Origin: Lingula anatina
Lineage: Eukaryota; Brachiopoda; Lingulata; Lingulida; Lingulidae
Direction: 5' to 3'
Length of the DNA: 64,000 nucleotides
Assembly (NCBI RefSeq): GCF_001039355.2
Contig: NW_019774447.1
Coordinates: 208,610 to 272,609 of the forward strand
Positions 45,383-57,945 of the stretch are shown here, piece after piece. Position 1 is the stretch's first letter. Each line of letters starts with the position of its first letter. Below the pieces are notes generated by a model. That model worked only from the letters and a program-made list of their open reading frames with translations, was not told the origin of the DNA and made no database searches. Position numbers and translations under genes: made by a program.

Positions 45383-45615
45383 TTTTATGTACAGACACAT
45401 CTGTGTCTGTACATATAGCCATCATCTGCGTCTGTCGTCGCCATCGCCGTCGTCGCCGTCGCCGTGCACTTTTACCGATAACACGATAAGTGGAAAACTG
45501 TTTTTATGTACAGACACAGATGTGTCTGTACATATAGCCATCACCTGCGTCTGTCGTCGCCGTCTTCGTCGCCGTGCACTTTTACCGATAACACGATAAG
45601 TGGAAAGCCGTTTTT
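45383..45615. repeat. Two ~115-bp tandem units with 13-bp palindrome and GTCGCC repeats
   Basis: Each unit starts TTTTTATGTACAGACACA, has a 13-bp inverted repeat (ATGTACAGACACA), then GTCGTCGCC-type triplet repeats and ends ACGATAAGTGGAAA. The two bases between the arms are TC in unit 1 and GA in unit 2. Confidence 0.85.
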
Positions 45616-46120
45616 TCTTTTGGTTTGAAAATTACAGAATTGATAAATATTCATAATGCGCAGGTCAAGTTCGAAAATCAGCATGATCGGGTCATTTTTA
45701 GGGAAGTTATGCTGTTTTTTCACTGTTTTCAGCATATATGCAGCACCGATAACACGATAAGTGGAAAACCATTTTACTTTTTGGCTTGAAACTTACAGAA
45801 CTGATGAATAATTATATTACGCAGGTCAAGTTCGAAAATCAGCATGATCGGGCCATATTTAGGGAAGTTATGCTGTTTTTTCACTTTTTTCAGCATATAT
45901 GCAGCACCGATAACATGATAAGTGGAAAACCATTTTACTTTTTGGCTTGAAACTTACAGAACTGATAAATATTCATAATACGCAGGTCAAGTTCGAAAGT
46001 CAGCGTGATCGGGCCATTTTTATGAAAGTTATGCTCTTTTTTCATTTTTTCAGCATATATGCAATACAGATAACACATTTCAAGGAAAATCAATTGGCCA
46101 ATTGTCTTGAAATTTACAGG
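45579..46120. repeat. 160-bp tandem repeat array 1
   Basis: Three to four units with CCGATAACACGATAAGTGG, GGCTTGAAACTTACAGAACT, CGCAGGTCAAGTTCGAAAA and TCAGCATATATGCAGCA recur every 160 bp or so; the last is diverged. Further arrays lie at 48000-48330 and 61310-61740. Confidence 0.88.
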
Positions 46121-47840
46121 GGTGATCAGTCTAAATGAAATGCAGATGAAGTTCGAAAATAAGCTCGATCGGTTCAGTTTTGGTGAAGTTATGCCTTTTT
46201 TGTATATAAGTGTTTTTTTCCTCAGATTTAATTCTTAGGCATGTTAACAATCTCATCTGTGAACTAATTAAATATGTAAAGGTGTTCTTTTGACATTTTC
46301 TGCATCTTAACAATGTTGTTAGTTGAATATATAAAAAAGATGGTAAACCTGTTTTTGTGTATTGTGTAATAAAGTGTCAAAAAATAGAAATGATAATAAA
46401 CTCATATCTTTACAGTTTGTCAGATTCAATCATTCACTATGTTCAGAATCTCAGAATGGAGCAAACTGGACATTTAAAATTGTTCTATTGGTATTTTTCC
46501 TATGTCAGCAATTTTCTTAGTTGTTCATTTAAAGATGGCAGTAAATTGGTTATTTTGTTACATGAAAAAAAGTGTTGAAAGTGGAAAGAAATTCATTTTA
46601 GTACAGTTATCTCTTGTTTACATTTTGGCATTTTGAAGGTGTGACTCTGAACTTCCATGGCCTTGAAGACCTTTCCATGTCACATTTTCTGAATATCCAT
46701 GATACTTTTATTTTATTAATAAAAATTGATGGTCATTATGTTATATTGCATAAAAGTTGAAGAAAACCTTATTTTTTTAAATCGCTGCCGGAATGACCAT
46801 TAAGGAAAAGCCATGTTACTTACGATACTCAAACTTACTGAGAAGTTTCATAAGACTGAAGTGCAGTTTGTGTTGGAAAATAGTGTGATTGTTTTCTGTT
46901 TTGGAAGCAATGCAGCTCTATAGAGTGCTATATGGGGCTACTGTTTATGGTCTTAATTGTCCCTTGGGGTAGTCACAGGCTAAATGTAGAGCTATAAAAT
47001 CACTTGCCTAATTAATTTCCAAGTGCCCATTAAATAAGATTGCATAAAACACACGTTGAGATTTCCCAGTAAAGTCCCATAGGTTAAGCTCTCTTAACTG
47101 TGTCACATAATTAGGAATCTGTGATAATTATGCAGGTAAATGTTGTTTAATATTGCAAATAAGTGTACAAAAGAAAAAAATAGATGAATAACAGTGCCTT
47201 ATTATCCTCAAACACATTGGGGTTATTCATATCATGTTATTACAGCAAGATTAAAAGTTTGAATAGCAGCTTCATTGGGATATATATATATATATATATA
47301 TTTGTGTTTTCTTTTTAATTTTTTTTTCAAACACTGGCATTTTCAGCTCCCATCCACCTGAAGCTCTTTCCACATAAGCAATTGCATTAGTTTTTATGTC
47401 TTTAAACATTATGTAATATTATTTTATGCACTGTCATCATTTTTCAAATATTGGGATTTTCATGTTAATTTGAACTCTCATGGTCCTGAAACTGTAATCT
47501 TATTGCAGGGGCGGATTGATACTTTCTTCTGAGTCTTTCAGATGACAGTCAGATTTTAAAGTTAACATTGATGGGTATCTGTTTTTTCTGTTGGAAGACC
47601 ATCAAAAATGTAGGATGGATCAACAAAGATAATATGGAATACAGTCAGAAAATATCTCTGGATCCGCTTCTGTTATTGACGATGTCACCTGTTGTGCATG
47701 ATTAAAATTCATTGTTGATTGACAGTGCCATTATAGGCATTATTTATTATTGCATCAAAACTGACAAAATGAACCATTTTCTGCATTTTTATTATCTGTT
47801 TTTGTCTGTACATTTGACAGCTTTGCTGCCTTGTTATTGT
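46121..47840. repeat. Large AT-rich unit, copy 1
   Basis: From the end of the 160-bp array to GTACATTTGACAGCTTTGCT. Matches 48331-50840 and 61950-63610 in order, with indels. (AT)n at about 47280-47302. No coding region is recognised. Confidence 0.75.
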
Positions 47841-47999
47841 TGTTAAGCAACATTTGTTCAAATTTCAGAAATATTGGACAAGATATGTCAAAATTATTAA
47901 CGTTTAACTATTTTAAGTCATGGGATTTGCCCATCTTTTCAATGTAATTCAATCAAATATATTGTTTGAAGAAGCTACTTTTCATTACAGACCAACTTA

Positions 48000-48330
48000 T
48001 ATGCAGCACCGATAACACGATAAGTGGAAAACCATTTTACCTTTTGGCTTGAGACTTACAGAACTGATGAATATTCATAATACGCAGGTCAAGTTCAAAA
48101 ATCAGCATGATTGGGTCATATTTAAGGGAATTTATGCTGTTTTTTCACTTTTTTCAGCATATATGCAGCACCGATAACACAATAAGTGGATAACCATTTT
48201 ACCTTTTGGCTTGAAACTTACAGAACTGATGAATATTCATAATACGCAGGTCAAGTTAAAAAATTGGCTTGGTTGGACTATTTTTACAAATTTAAAGTTA
48301 TGCTGTTTTTTCCATTATTCAGCATATATG
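48000..48330. repeat. 160-bp tandem repeat array 2
   Basis: Two units with the same landmarks as 45579-46120, again placed directly before a copy of the large AT-rich unit. Confidence 0.85.
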
Positions 48331-50840
48331 CAACACTGATAACGCATTTTAAGGAAAACCAATCAGCCTTTTGTCTTGAAACTTACAGGAGTGATCAGTC
48401 TGACTAATATACAGATCAAGTTTGAAAATAAGCTTGATCAGTTAAGTTTTGATGAAGTTATTAGCCTTTTTGTATATAAGTGGTTTTTCTTCAGATTTAA
48501 TTCTTAGGCATGTTAACTGCCTCATTATGGAACAAATTAGATATGTAAAAGTGTTGTTTTGACATTTTCTGCTTCTTAAAAATATTGTTAGTTGATTTTA
48601 TAAAAATGACAGTACACCTTTTATTGTGCATTGTGTAATAAAGTATCAAAAATGGAAAGGAACTCGTATCATTGCAGTTCGTCAGATTCAATCATTCACT
48701 AAGTTAAGAATCTCAGAATGGAGCAAGTTGGACATTTAAATTTGTTTTTATTGATATTTTTCCTTTGACAACATATTTTAATTGATCATATAAAAATGAC
48801 AGTAAATCGATTATTTTTTTATGTAAAAAAAGGTATTGAAAATGGAAATAAACTCTTTTCAATACAGTTTCTCTTGTTTAGATTTTGGGATTTTCAAAGT
48901 GTGTCTGAACTCTATGGGCTAGACGCACTTTGTGAATATCCATGATAGTTTTATTTTATCATTAAAAAACTGATGGTTATTATGCTGTTAAGCATTGTGT
49001 AATATTGCATCAAAATTGAACAAAACCCTATTTTGGGCACTGCCTCCGTAGTGACTGTGAAAGGAAAACCATGTCACTTGCTCTTTTTACATTTAAAGGA
49101 AAGAAACATAGGACTGAAATACAGCTTCAGTTGGAAAATCTGTCTCATTAGTTAATTTTCTGGAAGTTATAGAGTTTTTTTGTGAAAATTTATATCTTTC
49201 ACATACTGGAATTTTCAATGTGGGACTTAGAGCTCCCTTGGGCATGAAGCCCAGCGGTAATCAAATTTTCTTAATGTCATAGTTTTTAATAGTAGATATT
49301 TTAAAATTGGTGGTATTTATACAGTTAATCATTATGTAATGTTGCATCAAAATTGACAAAAAACCTACTTTGTGCACTGCCACCATTAACGTTATTGAAA
49401 GAAAACTGTTACTTTCTATTTTTTCAACTAGTCTTACAAGAATGATTCTTAGGATTGACATACAGCTCATATTAGAAAACCAGCTTTATTAGATTATCAT
49501 TTTTATTAAATTTATGCATTTTTTGTGAAATTTTCATTTCTCTCATTCTGGCGCTTTCTAAGTATAATCTTGAACTCTCATGGGCCTGAAGCCTTATGCT
49601 TTTACTTTCGTCGGTGTTACCTGTTATGCATAATTAAAATTTGATGTTGACTGTGCAGTTAAACATAATGTATTATTGTATTAGAATTGATAGTCTCCTA
49701 TTTTGTGCATTATTGTTCTGTGCTTTTCTTAAGGTGTGACTTATGGGCCTGAAGACCTTTGAGAAAGTCAGTCTGTAAATTTCCCTTGGGTATCACTAGG
49801 CTAAGTTATAAAGTTATAAAGTCATTTGCCTAATTAATAGGCCATTAAATGAGATTACATAAAGCACACTTGTTGATATTTCCCTGTAAACTCCCAAAGG
49901 TTAAGCTCTCTGCTAGATTAATAATAAAGAAGCAGTGATAATTATGCAGGTAAATTTTGTTTTATATTGCAAATAAGTTTTTAATATATATATATCAAAC
50001 TCAAAGATTAAAAGTTTGAATACCAACTTCATTGGAATTATATTTACCTCTGCCAAGGAGGTTATGTTTTCACCCCTGTTTGTCCGTCATCAATATAACT
50101 CAAAAAGTTATGGACCGATTTTGATGAAATTTTCAGGAACTGTCAGAAGTGGGTCAAGGAGGACGATGATTAGTTTTTGGTGGTGGTTCGGATCAATAAG
50201 CTATCAATAATCAATAATTATCAAAAAACGCTGCCTTGGCAGAGGTCTGCGCTCTCAGAGTGCTTTTCTAGTTTTGTTATGTTTTCCTTTTTAATTTTTT
50301 CTCAAACACTGGCGTTTGTGACTTTTAACTCCCATCCGCCTGAGGCTCTGAACATTTTCTGTATTTCCACATAAGCAGTTGTATTGGTTTTTATGTCTTT
50401 AAATATTATGTAATATTATTTTATGCACTGTCATCATTTTTCAAATATTGGGACTTTCATCATGTGAATTTCAACTCTTATGGTCCTGAAAGTGTAATCT
50501 TATTGAAGGGATGGATTGAGACCATCTTCTGGGTCTTCCGGAAGAAGGTCGGGTTTTTTAGTTTATATTGACTGATATTTATTTTTTTCTGTTGGAAGAC
50601 CATCAAAATGGAGGATGGATCAACAAAGATACTTTGGAATACTGTCAGAAAATATCTCTGGGCCCGCTCCTGTTATTGACCATGTTACCTGTTGTGCATG
50701 ATTAAAATTCAGTGTTGACTAACAGTGCTATTATAAGCATTATTTATTATTGCATCAAAATTGACAAAATGACCTATTTTACATCATTATTTTCTGTTTT
50801 TTGTCTGTACATTTGACAGCTTTGCTGCCTTGTTTTAAAG
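48331..50840. repeat. Large AT-rich unit, copy 2
   Basis: Repeats 46121-47840, with additional sequence (49040-49720) resembling the 3' half of the 27.7/31.3-kb duplication. It is interrupted by the short element at 50046-50273 and ends with GTACATTTGACAGCTTTGCT. Confidence 0.75.
50046..50273. mobile_element. CACTCTGAGAGTGC/CCTCCGCC repeat element, copy 2 (inverted)
   Basis: Begins TTTACCTCTGCCAAGGAGG and ends GCGCTCTCAGAGTGCTTTTC, the reverse complement arrangement of 27131-27388. The corresponding place in copy 1 of the large unit (about 47270) lacks it. Confidence 0.75.
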
Positions 50841-53130
50841 TTATATTGTTCTTTTTCCAGGGTACCCTTACCATGAAAAAGCAGGCAGTGAAATACAGCA
50901 GTAAGAACAGCGCTGTCTTATTCATGTATACAATACAAGCAAGATATGTGGCAAGACTCTGTCAAATATTGTGCTAACAGCAACCCATTCCAGAAACCAT
51001 CGTAAGGAGTAATCTTCTTCTGGCATTGGTAGTAAAGAGAAGTCTTGTATGGGTTTTTATTGTTTTCCAGATGACAGTTATATGCAATTTGCAGCCTCGT
51101 ACACAAACAACCTCAAATCATCAACATTTGCTGTTTTCTTTGTGAGTAAATGATACGTTGCAATATTGGAACATTTTTTGGGGGGGGACTTTTTGCAGAT
51201 AGTCATCTCATCTTCTCCAGCAATGTAAAACAATTTAACAGGAGACTTGAAGAAAATGATGAAAATATATTAAATATATAAACGTGTTAGTGTTTTTTGC
51301 TCGGGGCCAAAGTCCTGATGAAATGCCAGTTCTGCACGGCCTCTCTGATTATTTTGCCGAGCGTTGCTTAACCAATTAGCACCAGTGACCAGAGTTGAGT
51401 TTATAAGCATTTGCTGAATTAAAAATTAAAGCTAATTTGATTAAACTGACTTTTGTGAAATCTTTTAAGTATTGATCACATCTTTTTCTTTGAAATGACT
51501 ATGGCTGGGATAGTGTTACATGTATAAACCAACCATACCATATCATGTCTTCATGCCATTCCTGATCCGATACGAACAAAACTGCTCATTCAAAATTCTA
51601 CCATCCATTGCAACAACTTATTTTTGGACTTGATACGAAGAAAACAAAAGGCGCATGAAATGAGCACATATACCTTAGTTATCGGAATAAATATTTGACA
51701 CGTTCCATTACTTTCACTGGTTTATGTCATTGTACCCTCTAACAGGGAAAGCAGTCAGCAGTTATTAAAAGTAATATGAAACATTAATAAAAACGTTATG
51801 CAAAACGTGAGCGGTTGGGATAATTTAATTTACGCTCTCATCTTTCATATGAAAAAAATGAATATTTATTACAAGAGTTCAGGGTGGGAGGGGGAGCATA
51901 AGGGCATAGCAACTATTATGTTATGAAATAACGATTTGAAATAAAAAAAAGTCAAGTTGAGCCTTTCTACTTATATACTTTATCGTGTTTCGTGACTATC
52001 TAGTTTGGTCGGTTAAGAAGATATATACCCCCCCCCCCCCCCCTGCCCACACTTATTTCAACCTGTAAGATTGGAAAGTCAGTAGTCTGGCTCGGGCAAT
52101 AAAATCTCACTCTCTCCACATCTGGTTTCTATCAAGCGCGTTCAGAGCTTAGGACGAACATATTGCTTCTCGGGCCAGGAAATCTGGAGAGGGGGAGTAG
52201 AGGAACATGTCTTCTCAATATGGAAAGCTATATATTTTTGGTAATTTCCTTTGTAACATTTACAAACACTATAAAATACCCTTTCTCGAATTAATATCAT
52301 GTTCACACATTTCTGTAAATATACTGAATTTAAATACTAATGTAAATGTCAGAGACTTTAATTAATGATGAGAGAGAGAGAGGTTCTGTAAAATGTCCCG
52401 AACTAGAGGAGAGTGTTATAAACTAAACACATCTTGTCAATAACCCGTAGACAGTTAGCCTGCAGAGTGGCTTAGTTATTATGATCAACATTATTGTTTA
52501 TATTTTTATTAATATCAAACAATTTTACTGTTTGCAGCTATATCTGTTTGGAACCTGTACTCTGCGCCATATAATAGCAATGGTGCAAAGTAGTGATATT
52601 GTAAAATCCTGCAATAAATTTTTCTTCAAATATCAAATTTGATTAGATGGTTGAATACAACATCAGTAATAGAACAGTAACAGAATTCAGTATAATGATA
52701 CTGAATTGTTGTAAAGACATGTAGGAAGCAGGGTGACCATATATGCATATATGCATATATCCAAATGAAGACTATACCGCAGAAAAAGTTTGGGGCCCAA
52801 AAGAGAGTCAGCCAAGGACACGTTTGGGGAACACGTTTGAACACGTCATGATGGACATTTACAGGTGTAGGACCAGAACAGAGCCTCTGGTAAACAGTTT
52901 AGAACCAAGGGACCGAACTTGATTTGAGGACCAGAAGAGAGGCTTAACAAATGTTGACGTTGCTGCATTGTCAGCTTCCTCAAAGGTTACCTTCCATCGT
53001 TATCGAAACCTTTTTCTCAGAACCACTATTTCATAGTAATGAGGAGACCAACCGATACAGAACTGCTCAATAAAGTCAGCACATATTACGTAATTCACCA
53101 AAATTAATGAAATTAAATAACATCACCACT
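50841..53130. other. Intergenic DNA
   Basis: 50841-51120 is another copy of the GTGCTAACA-CCAACCCATTCCAG repeat. Beyond this I see no gene. Present are a C run at about 52027-52043, a short (GA)n at 52370 and an (ATATGC)n at 52740. Confidence 0.5.
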
Positions 53131-53566
53131 GCTGACCTTTATCTGTCATCATTTTTACCCCCCCCCCCCCCCACACACACACACACACACGCACACCCAA
53201 ACACAACCCACACCGCACACTTCCCTCATAACACTGGTTATTTTGTCGGAGGTTGGTTTCATCACATTGCCTTTTAATCTACCGTACAGTATATGTTAGT
53301 TTCACGAAATTTACTCTTTAACCAAAATAGTACAGTACCTATGAATAACTACTTCATTACTTAAGAATATCCCCCCCCCCTCCCGTCCTGTCTCGCGTTA
53401 AGCCTTCACTAACACAATTGTGTGATCTCTGTGGAGTCCATCACAATCATGGTTGAGACAGCATCAAAATCAAAACATAACAGCCTGCGGTACATTTCTC
53501 TTATGAATAGAGATTGTTTACTTGAAAGTTTTTCACAGTGGCAGAAAGATAAGCAATAAATAAGAA

Positions 53567-53609
<43 letters not shown>

Positions 53610-54419
53610 ATGAATAAATAAATAAGAGAAGGGGGTGGAACAGAGTACAAGGCCAATAAGAGTAGATTTGGGCGACATATGAATAAAAATCGAAACAATT
53701 ACTTCATTTCTAAGCTGGAGGTTATGGTCAGACGAATGAACTGCACACAAAGATTCTCTCTTTTCCATCTGGTTGTCAGTGGAACAAAAGTAGCCTTCAG
53801 TGCGTGTGTGCGTGTGTGTGTGCGTGTGCATGTTGTAACACAATTTTAGCGGAGTGGTAAACTCCCACCCACCCCAACCTCCAGTCTCGGGCGAAGCACC
53901 GAGCAGTCCGCGACCCAGGTACAGTTACCGTTTTCTTGAGTCCGTCATAACACTTTCTTTTACTCATTACGTCATTTCTCTAAGAACATCAGTATCCGAG
54001 TGAAATTTAATTTTTCTATACAGATATCTCATACATCTCTACATATATCTCAGAGAAATATTTCCAGTCCTTTATTTTACTCTTCATTTATTGCAACACA
54101 ATAAGCAAGAACTCGCCTGTGTTTGTTTGCAGCCGCAAGCATTTTAAGGAAAAGGACATAAAACTGGCAGAGAGCGGCGAACGTGTTCTAGCATGGCGCC
54201 AACTTTGCATATGGCCCACTAGATTCTTATTTCCGTATTTTGACCAAGGACACATTTTGCATGTACACACATTGCATGGAAAATATGACCTCGGCTTCAG
54301 TTGTGAAGTCTGTTGGCGTTCCTGTATAATATACGCGAGGGTACGCTTCATCGATGTTGAAGAGTATCAGTACACACACTCAAGCACATCCGAAACTCAA
54401 CTTCCACAAATTTCTTATC
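53131..54419. repeat. ~1.25-kb tandem segmental duplication, copy 1
   Basis: Colinear with 54420-55613. Landmarks: C run plus (CA)n, AACACTGGTTATTTTGTCGG, a C run with TCCCGTCCTGTCTCGCGTTA, (AAAT)n and GTCTCGGGCGAAGCACCGAG. Copy 1 has a much longer (AAAT)n (53565-53620) than copy 2. Confidence 0.9.
54133..54300 (+). CDS. Candidate duplicated exon (weak)
   Basis: After TTTGTTTGCAG the frame reads RKHFKEKDIKLAESGERVLA and stays open. The paralogous copy at about 55331-55460 keeps the frame and most residues after a CAT in place of the CAG acceptor. Codon-level conservation between copies is suggestive, but I recognise no family and no clear donor. Confidence 0.25.
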
Positions 54420-55613
54420 TTTCATCACTTTTTACCCCCCCCCCCCACACACACAAACACAAACACACAACCCACACCGCACACTTCCCTCATAACACTG
54501 GTTATTTTGTCGGAGGTTGGTTTCATCACATTGCCTTTTAATCTACCGTACAGTATATGTTAGTTTCACGAAATTTACTCTTTAACCAAAATAGTTTTCC
54601 GACAGTACCTATGAATAATTACTTCATTACTTAAGAATATCCCCCCCCCCTCCCGTCCTGTCTCGCGTTAAGCCTTCACTAACACAATTGTGTGATCTCT
54701 GTGGAGTCCATCACAATCATGGTTGAGACAGCATCAAAATCAAACGAAACAGCCTGCGGTACATTTCCCCTATGAATAGAGATTGTTTACTTGCAAGTTT
54801 TTCAAGTGGCAGAAAGATAAGCAATAAATAAATAAATAAATAAATAAGAGAAGGGGGTGGAACAGAGTTCAAGGCCAATAAGAGTAAATTTGGGTGACAT
54901 ATGAATAAAAATCGAAACAATTACTTCATTTCTAAGGTGGAGGTTAAGGTCAGACGAATGAACTGCACACAAAGATTCTCTCTTTTCCATCTGGTTGTCA
55001 ATAGAACAAAAGTAGCCTTCAGTGCGTGTGTGCGTGTGTGTGTGCGTGTGCATGTTGTAACACAATTTCAGCGGACCCAACCTCCAGTCTCGGGCGAAGC
55101 ACCGAGCAGTCCGCGACCCAGGTACAGTTACCGTTTTCTTGAGTCCGTCATAACACTTTCTTTTACTCATTACGTCATTTCTCTAAGAACATCAGTATCC
55201 GAGTGAAATTTAATTTTTCTATACAAATATACATCTCTACATATATCTCAGAGAAATATTTTCAGTCCTTTATTTTGCTCTTCATTTATTGCAACACAAT
55301 AAGCAAGAACTCGCCTGTGTTTGTTTGCATCCGCAAACATTTTAAGGAAAAGGACATAAAACTGGCAGAGAGCGGCGAACGTGTTCTAGCTTGGCGCCGA
55401 CGTTGCATATGGCCCACTAGATTCTTATTTCCGTGTTTTGACCATTTCGTGGCGCACACACATCGCATGGAGAATATGACCTCGGTTTCAGTTGTAAAGT
55501 TTTGTTAAAATGTTATGTATCTTTGGTCGAAAATCTCTGTGCGCGCACTAATATAAAGTCTGTGGGCAGACATGTATAACATATACGCAAGGGTACGCCT
55601 CATCGCTTCACAT
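54420..55613. repeat. ~1.25-kb tandem segmental duplication, copy 2
   Basis: Head-to-tail copy of 53131-54419 at an offset of about 1,277 bp, with a shorter (AAAT)n and scattered small indels. Confidence 0.9.
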
Positions 55614-55751
55614 ACAGTAGATACATTATAGAATAAAATTAATCAATTAAAAAAAAGATAAAAGTATAATCCAAATCAACATCTATAGTGAAATTAATTG
55701 CAGATATTCTGTTATTCTTTTCTGTTTACTAAACACACATGTATTTATATA

Positions 55752-57376
55752 CAGACTTGACATTTAATATGGAATATTCCAGTTTTAAAGGTATACCTAG
55801 GTAAAGTGCATTCTTTTTTCAAAGTTCAGATCTCACATAAGATATCTGACTGGAGAAGTATGAAGTCAGGTGTGTTGCTACCAATTAACTGACTACCAAG
55901 TCTGATGCACTGCTGCATTGTGTAATATGCAGTGATTTAATTGGCTAGTGCTCCTTTGGGCTGGTCAAAGCTTGGCTTTGATGAAGCATGGTTCTGTCAA
56001 AAAAGTATTCATATGTCGGCAACTACTGTTTTGAAGAATTTGAATTTTTGCATGCAAGCGGTCGGTTTTGCAGTGCTTTTAAAAATGAGTTAAGCAGTGT
56101 TTTATAAAATTGTAAAGCTGTGCCAGAACGGCACGAAAATGACAGACATTGCCAGACAGATTAATGTGCCAAACGGAATGGTCTACACAGTTTTATAGAG
56201 TAATGCCCAGACTGATGTACCTACACAGAGACCAGGCCCAATGTATCGACATCTTACCACCAGGGTACAGAACTCACTGTCCTGCAGGATGTGCTGCTGC
56301 AGTTAAACCAAAACCACCCAGTCCGTTTTAAATGAGGGGCAAATTGTCACCAAAACGCGTTTTTCAAGGCTTTAGCGAACACCAAACTGGTTTCAGCAGG
56401 TTAGGATATCTGGCGACATCTGAGGAAGCCACTGTAAACAACAAAACAGCGCAGTCTGTTTCTCTAATTAATTGGGGACCATGACCGTTTTGGGGTAGAA
56501 CACTGAAACAGCGTGGCTTTCAGGTCAGATTTCACCCGTACCTCTAAACTGGTCAAAACAGAGTTTACAAACATCCTGAAGAGGCCTACGACAAGGCGTG
56601 TGCCACTTCTTAAGTGACTAGGATCATTGACAGCGTCACTATTGTGCCAAAACACTAATGGAAGTCATCGATGAAAACCTGAACCAGATCAAATAAAGGA
56701 ATACTCTGGGAACCACTTGACCATCATTTGATAGGGGGCACCTTAGGAACAATTTTAGGTTGCACCATGAGTTTGCCAGTTCACACAGAGCACTTTTAAT
56801 AGCAGATAACTTACAGAACCAAGGGAATGAGCAGCTACCTTGGTCATCAGAATAGCCATATTTGAACCACATAGACAATATGTGGGTAGGTCATTACTCG
56901 CCGAATCAACGGCCTGCATGTCCTCCAACAAAACTGGACCAAATTGGACATGTTTTAACCGTTGCCTGGAATTTTATTCCAGATTAAACTCTAAAAACCT
57001 ATCCTAAGGAATGTCTTGCCGCTTGAAAGCTCTGGTAGCAGCAAGATGAGGTCCGGCGTAACAGCAACCATTGCTGTGACAAGACACTGACACGAGGTGC
57101 CTTTGTGGGGCGTGTAACTCTTTTAAAGACGATAATTTGGAAAATATGGAGATCCAAAATATCGCTTTCAATGGTTGTCGTATGACTTAAAATAGGCAAT
57201 GTATTTTTGTTTGCTTCACTGGCGAATTCAATTAAACTGATTTCACAGTGACATCGAACAGATTATCAAAAGTTTTTATAACACGGTTTTATTTTTCATT
57301 TAACAGTCAGCAAAATAGGAACAAAACTGATGAATTATGATTTGGAGAAAATATTCCATATTAAATGTCAAGTCTG
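55752..57376 (+). mobile_element. Tc1-like element, 1,625 bp, TA duplication
   Basis: Inverted 27-bp ends (CAGACTTGACATTTAATATG and onward) lie at 55752 and 57376, each flanked by TA. The plus-strand interior is a decayed transposase. Confidence 0.9.
56110..57055 (+). pseudogene. Decayed Tc1-like transposase
   Basis: An N-terminal helix-turn-helix piece (KMTDIARQINVPNGMVYTVL) is followed by many stops and shifts. The later AIFEPHRQYVG may be a remnant of the NPIE region. It is older than the 13.5-kb element judging from the number of breaks. Confidence 0.7.
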
Positions 57377-57606
57377 TAGAAATCTTTAACATAAGAAATC
57401 AATTTTTGAATTCGACCGATCCATATCAATCTTTTTTCGACAAGCTGTTATATAAAATGTATGACTTCAAATACTTTCCAGACGCATAATATTTCAGAGA
57501 CTTTATATGTATGACTTCTCCCTGAGTATTCCCCCTTCGTGACATTGTTCCCCGCTCTTTACATTAATAATGATTTACTCGGGATTTGATGTTACGTGTT
57601 AACATC

Positions 57607-57945
57607 CACTAGTGGGCTGGATTTGGTCTTAAAGTGCAATTTAAGTTCACAAGTGATCTTATACGATCTTAATCATTACAGCAGTAGTCTTAAATGGACT
57701 GAATCTGCTTTTAAGATCAAAAATGATCTAACATGTACTTAAGTGGTCAAGCAGTTTCCTCCCCTCACAATGGGGGATGCCTCCCCTCACAATAGATAAC
57801 ACCTCTGCTCACAATAGGAGAATGTGTAAGGGGAGATAACTTAATTGGCTGTCAGACCAGAAATGGCCTTACTCATGGTTTAAGATCATGTAAGACTATT
57901 TGTGAACTTAAATTGCACTTTAAGACCAAATCAAGCCCACTAGTG
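57607..57945. mobile_element. 339-bp CACTA-type MITE
   Basis: TIRs of about 46 bp beginning CACTAGTGGGCT differ by one base. A 3-bp ATC duplication flanks both ends. CACTA termini with a 3-bp duplication fit the CACTA/EnSpm superfamily. The centre has three copies of a CCTCCCCTCACAAT-like phrase. Confidence 0.85.

Noticed and set aside
45579-46120. Regular ~160-bp repeats considered as CRISPR
   Set aside because: No conserved short repeat with unique spacers; whole units are tandem copies, and the DNA is clearly eukaryotic.
53409-53843. 144-codon minus ORF with repeated YLFI
   Set aside because: Most of it is an (AAAT)n tract; copy 2 of the duplication changes its length freely, so it is not under coding constraint.
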